Source: Candidatus Albibeggiatoa sp. nov. NOAA (GTDB taxonomy: Bacteria > Pseudomonadota > Gammaproteobacteria > Beggiatoales > Beggiatoaceae). Taken from it: 64,000 nt of DNA. The translations under genes and the position numbers were made by a program. Each line of letters opens with the position of its first letter. The first letter of the stretch is position 1. The notes beneath the pieces were generated by a model. That model was given only the letters and a program-made list of their open reading frames with translations. It searched no databases and was not told where the DNA came from. The stretch spans positions 1 through 64,000 of the forward strand of contig JAOXRS010000253.1 in assembly GCA_025800385.1 (NCBI GenBank), given 5' to 3'. This document shows, one piece after another, positions 27,427 to 37,655 of this stretch.

Positions 27427-30400
27427 ATGCGAAAACAATTGTTTTACCCTCTTCTGTTACTGCTATTGACGGGGTTTGCATCCTCAGTCCATGCAGACGA
27501 TCATTGCGAAAATAACAAGTGCACTTATGATGTAAATTTAGAAAAATCAGGATTTTACATTTTAGGCACAAGCTTGAATTCTGAAGTAAGTAACGATACT
27601 TACACCACCAATATCGACAATGCACCAAATACTGCATCAACCACAAGCATTGGTATTGGTGTGATTGCTGAGGCCAATTTCCAGCCAGTCCTTACTTTCA
27701 CTTTGCCAGAACGTGCAGCGGTTACGATTGAAAGTACAGAATTTACCGAGCAAGTAGATACGTTCCCTTTATTCATTGCTTCAGATGAAACGGGTGATAC
27801 TGTATACCAAGGTGAAATGTTAGGGACAGATGAACTCACTACTCCTGTATTGGACGAAGGCACTTATAGTTTATCAATTGCGAGTACAGAAGGTGTTTTT
27901 ATTATTTATGTCAGTGCCGAAGGCTTAAGCCCACAATCTAGCTTCGATGTCACTTTAAACACCGAAAATCCTGTGGCTTATTTAGCGGCGACTTTGGAGG
28001 CTGGCGATGTACAATTTTCCACCAATTTTGGTCAAGTAGCCCCTGAATTTGCTGTTTTCTATCAAGAGGCCGATGGCAATTTAACTCCTGTTTTTTCTAG
28101 TGCGGATGATGCGACTAATGAAATACCAGATAACAGCAGTGACGAAGTTGCTGAATTACCTAATCTTGTGATTGAAAATGATATTGAATTGGCAAGCGTT
28201 GATTTTGACGGTGGCGTGAGCGGTTTAAATTTAACCATTGGCTTAGGCAGTGGCGCGTTTCGTGGTAATGAACCAAATACTTTTTACACTGTAACTGATC
28301 GCGGGCCTAACATTCCTTGTGACGATACAGCGGATATTGTCGGTATTGCCGAATTTTGCCGCAATACAGATGGCAGCATTGACGAAGATGGTAAAGTATT
28401 TCCTGTGCCGACTTTTACCCCAAGTATTTATAAATTCCAATTAGTTAAAAATCCTGATGGCGGTGTAGGTACACAGCAAGTTGAACGAATTTTATTAAAA
28501 AATAGTAGTGGCACGCCAATTACAGGTTTAAGCAATCCGCTTGAAGTGATGACGACTGAAGGTAGTTTCAGCAATGCAGGTGATTTTGTTGCTTATGATG
28601 TAGAAGGTTTAGACACAGAAGCATTAATACAATTAAGTAATGGCACATTCTGGTTAGCAGAAGAATACGCGCCAAGCTTAATTCACGTTGCAGCTGACGG
28701 TACGATTTTAGAACGTGTTGTGCCTGCTGGGGTTGAAGGTGATTTGAGTGCAGCGGATTATCCTGTTACAGGTAAATTACCCGCGATTTTACAAAAGCGT
28801 CCTTTAAACCGTGGTGTGGAATCGATTGCGGTGAGTCCAGATGAGCAATTCTTATACTTCATCATGCAAAGCCCTTTATCTAACCCTGATACAGCAGCTT
28901 ACAAAGCGTCTCGCAATGTGCGCTTATTCAAATTAGGTTTAGAAAACGGTGAAATCACCAACATGGTTGCAGAATATGCTTACATGATCGATGATGTTGC
29001 TGACTTCCCATTAGACAACAAAACCAGCCAAAATAGTGTCAAAATCAGTGAAATGTTGGCTTTAGACACAGATGTATTAGTGATTTTAGAACGTGTCACC
29101 AAACAAACTAAATTATTCATCGTTGATTTATCTACAGGTCAAAATATTTTAGGTACAGAATGGGACGATGTTGCAACCACACCTTCTTTTGAATTATCGG
29201 ATGTCAATGCGCTTGCGTTAGAAAAACAAGACTTATTTGATTCTGCACTGCACTTACCAAACTTAAGCAGCAAAGTCGAAGGTATCGCATTACTAGATAA
29301 TTACATCGTATTAATCAACGACAACGATTTTGGTATTGCAGGCGCGAAAACTGAAGTCACGTTAATTCCTTTAGTCGAAGACGCTGACGCAAGCTTACAA
29401 CCGCCAGTCACAGGCGATACAACATTCAGCATGACCGTATTGCACGTTAACGATCATCACAGCCATTTAGATGAAGAAAACTATGACATCGAATTCAACG
29501 GAGTGGAAACACGGGTTAAATTAGGTGGCTTCCCACGTATGACGGCACGTTTAAAGCAATTACGCAATCAAGTTGTGAATCCATTGGTATTGCACGCGGG
29601 TGATGCGATGAATGGCACATTGTTCTATACCTTATTTAAAGGCGAAGCAGATGTCACATTGATGAATCAAGTGAATTTTGATGCGATGGCTTTAGGAAAT
29701 CATGAATTTGACGATGGTGATGCGAACTTAGCGAATTTTGTGGCGCAAGCTGAATTCCCTATTTTAGCCGCCAATATCGATTTTACAGCCAGTCCAGATT
29801 TAAGAGACGTGGACATTAAACCTTATATCATCAAAGATGTGGCAGGCGAAAAAGTGGCGATTGTAGGTTTAGACACAACAGATACGCCTAACCGTTCTTC
29901 TCCAAGTGACGGGGTGATTTTCAGTGATGAAATTGAAACTGCGAAACAAGTGGTTGCGGATTTAGAAGCACAAGGTATTGATAAAATTGTATTATTGACC
30001 CACCAAGGTTATGGAAAAGATATGGATTTAGCCAAACAAGTCGCGGGCGTTGACGTGATTGTCGGTGGTGATTCTCACAGCTTTTTAGGTGATTTCAGAG
30101 ATATCGGTTTAGACAGTGATGGCACATATCCAACTCGATTAACCACACCGCGTAATGAGCCTGTTTGTGTGGTTCAAGCATGGCATTATTCGTATGCAGT
30201 CGGTTCGTTACAAGTTGATTTTGATGAAAATGGTATTGTGACAAACTGCTTTGGTGATGCAACGTTATTGTTAGGCGATACATTCCAACAAAGAAATGTT
30301 GACGGTGATCGTGTACCTGTAAGTGCAGAGGTTGAAGCGGCTATCGTAGCTCAAATCAATAGCAATCCTCGTTTAGCGATTGTTGAACCTGATGTGCAAG

Positions 30401-32574
30401 CGAGTGCAACATTAGAATCTTACCAAGATCAAGTTGAAACTTTATCCAGCGAAGTGATTGGCCAAGCGTCTGAAGACTTATTACATGCACGTATCCCAAC
30501 CAATGAATTACCAAATGGTAGTTACATCGCGCCAGTGGTTTCTGAAGCCTTCTTCTACATGTTAGAAAAAAATAATTATCAACCTGACTTAGTATTGCAA
30601 AATGCAGGTGGGGTGCGTATTGATGTGCCAGCAGGTGATATTAGCATCGGCACAGCTTATACATTGTTGCCATTCTCCAATACATTGTATGTGTTAGACA
30701 TGACAGGTGCAGAAATTAAGCAAGTGATTGAAGATGCGGTAGCGAACTTTGCAGATAATGGTGGCTCAAGCGGTTCATTCCCTTATGGTGCGCGTATCAG
30801 TTACACAATCGATATGAATCAGCCGATTAACCAACGTGTTAGCAATGTTCAAGTGCAAGATGATAACGGTCAATTCGCGCCAATCAATCCAAATCAAACT
30901 TATCGTGTCGGTACAAACTCATTTATCGCTTCGGGTCGTGATGGTTACACCACTTTTGGTAATGTTTTAGAACAACGCGGTGGCATTGATACTTATTTTG
31001 ATTATGCGGAATCTTTCGTGAACTACGTGCGTGAAGTTGGCACAATCAACAAGCCAGCATCAACAGGTGTCACATTCATTGCAAAAGGCGATAGCGCAAC
31101 AGGCCAATTCGCATTAAGTTTCTTAGGTCGTTATGACACTGGTGTCTCTGATGAAAGTGCGGCGGAAATTGTCAGCTATGACCCAACGTTAAAACGTTTA
31201 TTCGTAGTCAATGCAAACCAAGTGGCGGTTGAAGTACTAGACATTACCAATCCAGCTCAGCCAACACAAATTGGGATGTTAAATGCGTCTGCTTTAGGTG
31301 GCGTTGCTAATAGTGTAAGTGTGAAAAATGGTATTGTCGCGATTGCAGTTGAAGCAGATGTCAAACAAGATGCGGGCAAAGTGGTATTTTTCGATGCGAA
31401 TACTTTGAATTTATTAGCCACTGCGCCAGCGGGTGCATTGCCTGATATGGTGAAATTCACCCCAGATGGTCGTAAAGTGATCGTAGCGAATGAAGGCGAG
31501 CCTAATGACGATTATACAGTTGATCCAGAAGGTTCAATCACGATTATCGATGTATTTGGTCAGTTAAGTACGGCGGATGCGTTTGGCGAACCAACAACAT
31601 TGGGTTCAGTGCAATTAAACTTCAATGCATTTGATGCACGTCAAGCTGAATTGCAAAGCGAAGGTGTACGTATTTTTGGTTTAAATGCCAATGTTTCACG
31701 CGACTTAGAGCCTGAATATATTGCAGTTTCTGCGGATTCTAAGACGGCGTTTGTAAGCTTACAAGAAAACAATGCGTTGGCCATCGTTGATATTGAAAGC
31801 CAAACTATTTTTGATGTTGCAGGATTTGGCTTTAAAGATTATAGCTTGCCTGAAAATGCGATTGATACCAGTGATAAAGATGATGCGGTGAATATTCGCC
31901 CTGTGCCTGTGAAAGGTATGTATCAACCTGATTCGATTGCGGCATACACTGCAGCGGATGGTCAAACGTATGTTGTGACTGCAAACGAAGGTGATGGCCG
32001 TGATTATGATGGTTTCAGTGAAGAAGCACGTATCGCAGATATTGTTTTAGACCCAGCAGTATTCCCAAATGCAGCTGATTTACAGCAAGACAGCAACTTA
32101 GGTCGTTTAAAAATTACGACGACTTTAGGTGATACTGACGGTGACGGCGAGTTTGAAGAATTATATGCTTATGGCGGTCGTTCATTCTCGATTTGGAATG
32201 CACAAGGCCAGTTAGTATTTGATAGTGCAAACCAAATTTCATTAGTGACTTCGCAGTTGTTAGGTTTAGATTTCAACGATGAAGACAGTCGCAGTGATGA
32301 TAAAGGGGCAGAGCCAGAAGCGTTAACAGTCGGTACAATCAATGGCACAACTTACGCGTTTGTTGGTTTAGAGCGAACTAACGGGATTATGGTGTATGAC
32401 ATCACGAGTCCTCAAGCGGTGGAATTCTTAACTTATGAACGTAACGATATAGATATTGGTCCAGAAGGCATGGTATTTATTTCTGCTGATGATAGTCCAA
32501 ATGGTCAACCATTATTAGTTGTTGCAAGTGAAATTAGTGGCACAACGACGGTTTACCAAGCCAATGTAGAGTAA
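27427..32574 (+). CDS. Giant secreted phytase-esterase / 5'-nucleotidase / choice-of-anchor I protein
   Basis: The 1715-residue precursor has a signal peptide (about 1-23, ending VHA). After a beta-rich N-terminal part comes a region like the esterase-like activity of phytase family (about 220-640, with TVTDRGPN and YDVEGLDTEAL). A calcineurin-type metallophosphatase and 5'-nucleotidase C-terminal pair follows (about 670-1200, with VLHVNDHHSH, HAGDAMNG, GNHEFDDGD, THQGYGKD and GGDSHSF). A propeller-like choice-of-anchor I region (about 1230-1710) completes it. It probably releases phosphate from organic phosphates outside the cell. The start at 27427 follows GAGGAAGATG; an upstream GTG at 27367 lies within the inverted repeat. 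A terminator follows. Confidence 0.85.
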   Translation: MRKQLFYPLLLLLLTGFASSVHADDHCENNKCTYDVNLEKSGFYILGTSLNSEVSNDTYTTNIDNAPNTASTTSIGIGVIAEANFQPVLTFTLPERAAVTIESTEFTEQVDTFPLFIASDETGDTVYQGEMLGTDELTTPVLDEGTYSLSIASTEGVFIIYVSAEGLSPQSSFDVTLNTENPVAYLAATLEAGDVQFSTNFGQVAPEFAVFYQEADGNLTPVFSSADDATNEIPDNSSDEVAELPNLVIENDIELASVDFDGGVSGLNLTIGLGSGAFRGNEPNTFYTVTDRGPNIPCDDTADIVGIAEFCRNTDGSIDEDGKVFPVPTFTPSIYKFQLVKNPDGGVGTQQVERILLKNSSGTPITGLSNPLEVMTTEGSFSNAGDFVAYDVEGLDTEALIQLSNGTFWLAEEYAPSLIHVAADGTILERVVPAGVEGDLSAADYPVTGKLPAILQKRPLNRGVESIAVSPDEQFLYFIMQSPLSNPDTAAYKASRNVRLFKLGLENGEITNMVAEYAYMIDDVADFPLDNKTSQNSVKISEMLALDTDVLVILERVTKQTKLFIVDLSTGQNILGTEWDDVATTPSFELSDVNALALEKQDLFDSALHLPNLSSKVEGIALLDNYIVLINDNDFGIAGAKTEVTLIPLVEDADASLQPPVTGDTTFSMTVLHVNDHHSHLDEENYDIEFNGVETRVKLGGFPRMTARLKQLRNQVVNPLVLHAGDAMNGTLFYTLFKGEADVTLMNQVNFDAMALGNHEFDDGDANLANFVAQAEFPILAANIDFTASPDLRDVDIKPYIIKDVAGEKVAIVGLDTTDTPNRSSPSDGVIFSDEIETAKQVVADLEAQGIDKIVLLTHQGYGKDMDLAKQVAGVDVIVGGDSHSFLGDFRDIGLDSDGTYPTRLTTPRNEPVCVVQAWHYSYAVGSLQVDFDENGIVTNCFGDATLLLGDTFQQRNVDGDRVPVSAEVEAAIVAQINSNPRLAIVEPDVQASATLESYQDQVETLSSEVIGQASEDLLHARIPTNELPNGSYIAPVVSEAFFYMLEKNNYQPDLVLQNAGGVRIDVPAGDISIGTAYTLLPFSNTLYVLDMTGAEIKQVIEDAVANFADNGGSSGSFPYGARISYTIDMNQPINQRVSNVQVQDDNGQFAPINPNQTYRVGTNSFIASGRDGYTTFGNVLEQRGGIDTYFDYAESFVNYVREVGTINKPASTGVTFIAKGDSATGQFALSFLGRYDTGVSDESAAEIVSYDPTLKRLFVVNANQVAVEVLDITNPAQPTQIGMLNASALGGVANSVSVKNGIVAIAVEADVKQDAGKVVFFDANTLNLLATAPAGALPDMVKFTPDGRKVIVANEGEPNDDYTVDPEGSITIIDVFGQLSTADAFGEPTTLGSVQLNFNAFDARQAELQSEGVRIFGLNANVSRDLEPEYIAVSADSKTAFVSLQENNALAIVDIESQTIFDVAGFGFKDYSLPENAIDTSDKDDAVNIRPVPVKGMYQPDSIAAYTAADGQTYVVTANEGDGRDYDGFSEEARIADIVLDPAVFPNAADLQQDSNLGRLKITTTLGDTDGDGEFEELYAYGGRSFSIWNAQGQLVFDSANQISLVTSQLLGLDFNDEDSRSDDKGAEPEALTVGTINGTTYAFVGLERTNGIMVYDITSPQAVEFLTYERNDIDIGPEGMVFISADDSPNGQPLLVVASEISGTTTVYQANVE

Positions 32575-32608
32575 TTGTCAGTTTAGGTTAATTGCCTAAG
32601 TAAATATA

Positions 32609-32646
32609 AACGCTCACTGTTCTGTTGAATGGTGGGCGTTTTTTAT
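32609..32646 (+). terminator. Rho-independent terminator after the phosphatase gene
   Basis: AACGCTCAC (32609-32617) pairs with GTGGGCGTT (32632-32640) with one G-U pair, directly followed by TTTTTATT. Confidence 0.8.
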
Positions 32647-32834
32647 TGGCATGATTGAAATATTTAAGCGATATGGTTTCAGTTGTTAAGGCGGTATTCG
32701 TTTGATGTAAAATTAACATTTTTTTAATTTTTATTTAGACTTATTTAATATAATAATGGTATTTTAATTTTGCATGGACGGTAAAAACAGATGATGCTAG
32801 AATGAAAAGTTTCAACTTGAAAAGGAGTATCAGT

Positions 32835-34430
32835 GTGAAATTAAAAGGAAAACACACGTTACTTTGTTATTTTGCTTTGCTGAATCTTTTGATTTTTTCA
32901 AATCCTGCTACGGCACTTACCTCATTTGGTGTTGATAGTCTCATTTCTTTAAGTTGGGGGAATGGAACGCAATCCGTAGCACTTGAGAAACTACCCGCCC
33001 ATAATGAAGGCCCATTAAGTATAGAAGTAGACGAAGAGCTTATCTATTTATTAGATGATGGAAACCATAGAATTTTATCTTTCCACCCAAATAGCAACTA
33101 TTTTTCATCCACTTTGTTAAATTCAGAACTTGAAGCATTAGATTTTTGCTTAGATTCGCACAAACTACTTCATGTTTTATTCCATGACAGAATTGTGGTT
33201 TATGACAATCGAGGGCATATTCACAAAGCCATTGTTTTTCCTGCATCTTTACTGCCCGTTGGCATTGTTTGCACTACTTTACAAGTTCAAGTTGAAGTAT
33301 TTAGTGGCAGTGTCTATTCCTTGGAAGGTAATCAATTGAAAAAAATGAAGGAGTTAACGTTTTCATCTTTTATATCTGATACTCACCAACTGACTTTAGC
33401 TAAAAAAACACCCTTACAATGGCTCATTCAAGTTACAACAGGCAGGACAAGTTATTATACTTCAATTAATGTGCAACAAGGCAATTCTATTCTCAGTGTG
33501 AATCCTTTAGGTATGGATAATAACAATAATATTTACTTTATTGTGGAAGAGCATGTAGAGACATCTGGCAATAATATAGAACGACATTTATATCAATATG
33601 ATGCAGCAGGCAATCTTGTTGCTACAATGAAGTTATTGCATAGCCCTTACGCATATATGCTAACAGAATTTGCTGTTGATCCATCTGGTGGCATCATTCA
33701 AATGATTCCTTCTAAAAAAAGTCTTGTTTTAGCAAAAATTATTGCCAACACCTCTCCATATAGCAACAGCAAGATAAAATATAAGTCTCTATTCAACCTC
33801 AAAGAGCAAACCCCTGATGATATTGCGCCATCTGAAGCACCTAGCACCAAAAAACCTGTACTTCATGCTTCTGACCGTGAAGGGATTACAAGAGATGAAG
33901 TCATCAAAATAGCGAAACAATATCTTCACCTTTCATTCGATGTGACTGATAAGCATATTAGTACAACAGGCAGCGTTATCACACCCGTTACTAAAACAGG
34001 TACATACACTGGTATGCCTTATCAATGGGGTGGATTCCATTCAATTGATGCATTTTTAAGCGGATTAGAAGCTGGGAAAAAAGCAGGTGACAGAAATACG
34101 AAGAAATCGGGCGGTAATAGCACAGCGGTAGGGGTGGATTGTTCTGGGTTTGTGTCTAGTGCATGGCAGTTAAAGCATAAACACAGTACACGAAATTTAG
34201 CTGATATATCCGTACCAATCGGTTGGGATGAATTGAAGAAAGGGGATATTTTAAACCATGCAGGCAGTCATGTTCGGTTGTTTGCTGGTCGTCATGAAGA
34301 TGGTGAAATTGCTGTTTATGAATCGGCTGCGGCTGGTGGATTATGGAAAGTGATTCATAAAACTTACACGCATGAGCAATTAGAAAAGCATCACTATAAG
34401 CCATATCGTTATAAATATATCCGAGACTAG
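32835..34430 (+). CDS. Secreted NlpC/P60-type protein with propeller-like N-terminal region
   Basis: I choose a GTG start at 32835 because AAAGGAG lies 7 bases upstream and the product then opens with a clean signal peptide (MKLKGKHTLLCYFALLNLLI, ending near TALT). The alternative ATG at 32802 lacks a ribosome site. The 531-residue precursor has a beta-rich region (about 30-330) with NHL-propeller-like turns such as LLDDGNHRILSFHPN. The C terminus resembles an NlpC/P60 peptidase: GVDCSGFVSSAWQ with the Cys, GWDELKKGDILN, and GSHVRLFAG with the His. It may cleave peptidoglycan peptides, with the propeller binding a partner. Nothing adjacent reveals the target. Confidence 0.7.
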   Translation: MKLKGKHTLLCYFALLNLLIFSNPATALTSFGVDSLISLSWGNGTQSVALEKLPAHNEGPLSIEVDEELIYLLDDGNHRILSFHPNSNYFSSTLLNSELEALDFCLDSHKLLHVLFHDRIVVYDNRGHIHKAIVFPASLLPVGIVCTTLQVQVEVFSGSVYSLEGNQLKKMKELTFSSFISDTHQLTLAKKTPLQWLIQVTTGRTSYYTSINVQQGNSILSVNPLGMDNNNNIYFIVEEHVETSGNNIERHLYQYDAAGNLVATMKLLHSPYAYMLTEFAVDPSGGIIQMIPSKKSLVLAKIIANTSPYSNSKIKYKSLFNLKEQTPDDIAPSEAPSTKKPVLHASDREGITRDEVIKIAKQYLHLSFDVTDKHISTTGSVITPVTKTGTYTGMPYQWGGFHSIDAFLSGLEAGKKAGDRNTKKSGGNSTAVGVDCSGFVSSAWQLKHKHSTRNLADISVPIGWDELKKGDILNHAGSHVRLFAGRHEDGEIAVYESAAAGGLWKVIHKTYTHEQLEKHHYKPYRYKYIRD

Positions 34431-34523
34431 GTTTATCTAATTGATGCCTTAAGACGTTCACTACTCTTTTGAATAATGAACATTTTCTTCATACAACCTA
34501 TAGCGAATTTTGGCTTATATATT

Positions 34524-34587
34524 AGGGCTGGCAGTCCTTTTGAGTTTTAAATATTAATCATTTTAAAAATCTAGGATGGCCAGTCCT
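34524..34587. repeat. Dispersed repeat AGGACTGGCAATCCT type, copy 2
   Basis: AGGGCTGGCAGTCCT (34524-34538), a TTTTAAATATTA spacer and AGGATGGCCAGTCCT (34573-34587) mirror the copy at 16475-16520. Each arm is close to palindromic. It lies between two convergent genes. Confidence 0.65.
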
Positions 34588-34615
34588 GCATCATTTTAAA
34601 AGAAAACCATGGTCG

Positions 34616-35236
34616 TTAAAAACTATACCCTTCCACATAACCGACCATTTCATAACGAGATAGCCAAATAAGGTGGTCGTCATATATATCTTCGACATAA
34701 TCATCATATTTATACACTTTATCGCCATTAGCATTTTCATTATATGCTGTTTTATCTGCTCCCAATGAATAGATGACAGCTAACGCCATATCTTTGATAT
34801 TGTTGCCCGTATCTAATGCAATCTCTAATCCTGTGGGCTTTTTTAGATTACTCATTGTAATGTATTTACTGCTATCGGTTTTATTTTGATAATCACCCGT
34901 TGCAATGGCATAAGCAAAAGCACTGCCCCAACCATCCATCTGCCCTGAACGTAACCCCAAAGATCGCCATGGCAATGTCCCTTCACGGCTATCACAATCA
35001 CTGCCATCAATATCTTCAAACCCATCATCATCACTATCGGGGCAAGGCAAAGTTTGTTCTACAACAATATAGGAAATAATTGCCAATTTAATTTGATCCA
35101 ATTTCTTTTCTGTCTCTGAAACACGGCGTAATTGCAGTTGGGTGTTGATTGGCATTAACAAGCTACTGGTGAGCAGTCCAACAATTAGTAACACCATCGT
35201 CATTTCTAATAGTGTAAAGCCGCGAAAATGCGTCAT
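34616..35236 (-). CDS. Type IV pilin-like / pseudopilin protein with LPCPD motif
   Basis: The 206-residue protein begins MTHFRGFTLLEMTMVLLIVG, a class III prepilin leader cut after Gly6 with Phe+1 and Glu+5, followed by a hydrophobic helix. After the stalk it has LPCPDSDDDG and LPWRSLGL, then a globular domain ending in Tyr/Phe-rich sequence. It would be processed by prepilin peptidase and assembled in a type II secretion or type IV pilus pseudopilus. Its start overlaps the stop of the upstream 740-residue protein by one base (TAATG), indicating coupling. No secretion ATPase genes are near. Confidence 0.8.
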   Translation of the reverse strand: MTHFRGFTLLEMTMVLLIVGLLTSSLLMPINTQLQLRRVSETEKKLDQIKLAIISYIVVEQTLPCPDSDDDGFEDIDGSDCDSREGTLPWRSLGLRSGQMDGWGSAFAYAIATGDYQNKTDSSKYITMSNLKKPTGLEIALDTGNNIKDMALAVIYSLGADKTAYNENANGDKVYKYDDYVEDIYDDHLIWLSRYEMVGYVEGYSF

Positions 35237-37461
35237 TAATAATTATCCTTATACATCTTTTTGCAAGAACTAGTTGAATGGCAGGCAAAATCAGTAAAAA
35301 AATACATATTTATATCTTCTTGTATAAATTCTATATCAGCTGGGACTGTAGAATCTGCACTAGGGACAGTTACTACTTTTTGGGTATTATAATCAAGCGG
35401 TATATTACCCCCAACCATCGAATTATTAACTACTTTTCTTGATGTAAGGTCATATGCATCACCTTCTAAATAATTATCAATACGACTCTTATAGCAATCT
35501 TGATTATAAACAGTGCTTGGTGGATCATCACAAGTAGAGCATAAAGAAGAATAACGCTCACAATGCTCTTCTTTATTCCGAACCTGAGTAAACTCAGGAT
35601 AATCTTTACTGCTTTGATTCAGATCTAACCGACGACCTGCTGAAATGACAATAAAGCTACGGTTAATGCCTGATAGCTTTAAGTCAGTAGGGTTAGCTAA
35701 ATCAGGTGGAACACTCCCTTTTTCCCATCCAGTATATTCACTTGGATCAGTTAGCTTGGCAATAGTTGCTTCAGTTCGAGCTTTTTTTCGATCAACGAAA
35801 GCATCACGATCATTTAGTGCCCACACTCTATTTGCCCCTGTGCCTGTTACACTTGCACCATGCTCTGTTCTAATCCAGATTTGTGTCACCGAGGATTGAG
35901 AAACATCATATTCATCATCAAGCGCATAAAAAATATGATCTTTCCATTCTTCCCACCATCTCCAACTCGGTTTAGTTTCGTCAAAACAATCCCCTAACCA
36001 AGTTTTTGACATGTCTTTATTTACGCCATGAGATATTGCTAAAGGAAATGTAGTTATATTGCCTTCGTCATCTTTATCTTTTAGTAATACACTAGGTATG
36101 CGACCAAAACGCATTTCAGATTCTTCTTTAAAGGTATGATCATCAAGCTTAACAGCCCAAGGGTAACTCACGGAAATATCAATAGCTGTATTATAATAGT
36201 TTTGTATTTTAGTATCAGATTCACAGTTTGATTCGCATACATCTCTGGCAACACTACAGTTATTCATACAACTAGATTTATCAACAGTACATTGATCCGT
36301 GCAAGTAATTACTCCACTTATGTCATTTGGATGATCTGCTAAGCACTGTGTTTTACATGTATCTTCTTGATCCTCACACACAGCCTCTTTTATTGCATCA
36401 CAACCACCATTGCAGTTGTTATATTTACAGTTTGATTTTCTCTCACTGACATATAACTCAATTTCTGCTTTAATATTGGTATCAGCTTGATAAGTACCTA
36501 TATGTGGATTTGCCGCCTCACCAATTGGTGTACTATAATTTTTAAAAAAATTGGCTTTATTATCTTGATAATATTTTTCTAAGCACCCTACTGCTTTAGA
36601 AACAACTCGGTAGTCCATCAATTTAAAAACAGGTGCAAAATCTTCAGGACTGATAACAGCTAATGTGTCATTAAAGATTTCTTCTCCAGTACTTTTATCA
36701 TAAGTAGTTGCTGCTTTCATAAATGTGGGATATTTATCATCCCCTACTGTATCACTAAAAAAGCGGCCCATTGTAATATCATGATGACTTAATGTTGTAC
36801 TGCCTGTTGCATTATTGACATCGCTGAGTCCTTCTAAGTAATTGTTAGCTTGGTTGGCTGCAGCACTGGGCTGACTCTCATAACCACAATCTGTTTTAAG
36901 CCCACTTCCACCTCGTGTTTGACCTGATAATGGCTTATTTGGTGCAAAAACGACTGCGATAGCACGATTTAGGGCAGTCTTACCATGTAAAATATTGTCA
37001 TCTACACCTTGAATAATAATGTCACCATCTGTATTGCTAGTAATTGTAGTTGCTTGCGTTTTTGGATTATTTTTAAAGCTACCTGAAACGGCATACCATA
37101 AGCATTCTCCACTACCATCACGTAATGGAGGCAACCCTAAAGTACGCCAAGGAAATCGTCCTAGTACTGTTTCATCTTGGTTTGCACATGGAGGGTTAGC
37201 ACTACCATCACCTGTCACATCAGGACAAGGTAAGTAGCCTGGAATAAAATTAGTGTGATCCAAATCATAACTAGCTGCATAACCGATAAGTGCTTGTTTA
37301 GCTTGCTGTAATGCACGTTGTGTTTGTTGCTTTTGGTTTAACTGATAATCTTGGCGATCATTGAGTGCACTCAACACCACTGTTGTCACTGCTAACAACA
37401 ATGTAAGTAACATCAACAATAATGCCGCACCATGCTGTCGAAATAACTGTAATTTCTTCAT
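35236..37461 (-). CDS. Large pilin-like surface protein with Cys-rich insert
   Basis: The start at 37461 gives 740 residues opening MKKLQLFRQHGAALLLMLLT, a basic end followed by a hydrophobic helix like a GspK/PilX-type minor pilin, where Gly-Ala replaces the usual Gly-Phe site. It shares LPCPD, FPWRTLGL and a preceding QALIGYAASYD segment with the smaller pseudopilin downstream, so the two are related. Residues about 350-425 form a Cys-rich insert with repeated CxxxC spacing (for example CKTQC, CTDQC, CMNNC, CESNC). It likely forms the tip or a cofactor-dependent part of a pseudopilus. The upstream in-frame start at 37503 is less likely. Confidence 0.65.
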   Translation of the reverse strand: MKKLQLFRQHGAALLLMLLTLLLAVTTVVLSALNDRQDYQLNQKQQTQRALQQAKQALIGYAASYDLDHTNFIPGYLPCPDVTGDGSANPPCANQDETVLGRFPWRTLGLPPLRDGSGECLWYAVSGSFKNNPKTQATTITSNTDGDIIIQGVDDNILHGKTALNRAIAVVFAPNKPLSGQTRGGSGLKTDCGYESQPSAAANQANNYLEGLSDVNNATGSTTLSHHDITMGRFFSDTVGDDKYPTFMKAATTYDKSTGEEIFNDTLAVISPEDFAPVFKLMDYRVVSKAVGCLEKYYQDNKANFFKNYSTPIGEAANPHIGTYQADTNIKAEIELYVSERKSNCKYNNCNGGCDAIKEAVCEDQEDTCKTQCLADHPNDISGVITCTDQCTVDKSSCMNNCSVARDVCESNCESDTKIQNYYNTAIDISVSYPWAVKLDDHTFKEESEMRFGRIPSVLLKDKDDEGNITTFPLAISHGVNKDMSKTWLGDCFDETKPSWRWWEEWKDHIFYALDDEYDVSQSSVTQIWIRTEHGASVTGTGANRVWALNDRDAFVDRKKARTEATIAKLTDPSEYTGWEKGSVPPDLANPTDLKLSGINRSFIVISAGRRLDLNQSSKDYPEFTQVRNKEEHCERYSSLCSTCDDPPSTVYNQDCYKSRIDNYLEGDAYDLTSRKVVNNSMVGGNIPLDYNTQKVVTVPSADSTVPADIEFIQEDINMYFFTDFACHSTSSCKKMYKDNY

Positions 37462-37655
37462 AGTTAACTCTCTGAAACTACTTGTATTACTGTTTAATAC
37501 CAAAGTATAGCACTCCTATTTTTATGCAAGTCAATTTTTATTGGCTACAAATTCGCTTGATTGAAAATGAGGTACTTAGCCTTACTTGACTGTCTAAAGG
37601 GAGAGGCTTAGTATTTTATTAGATTTTACATTGATAGCACAGTTAGGAGAAAACA

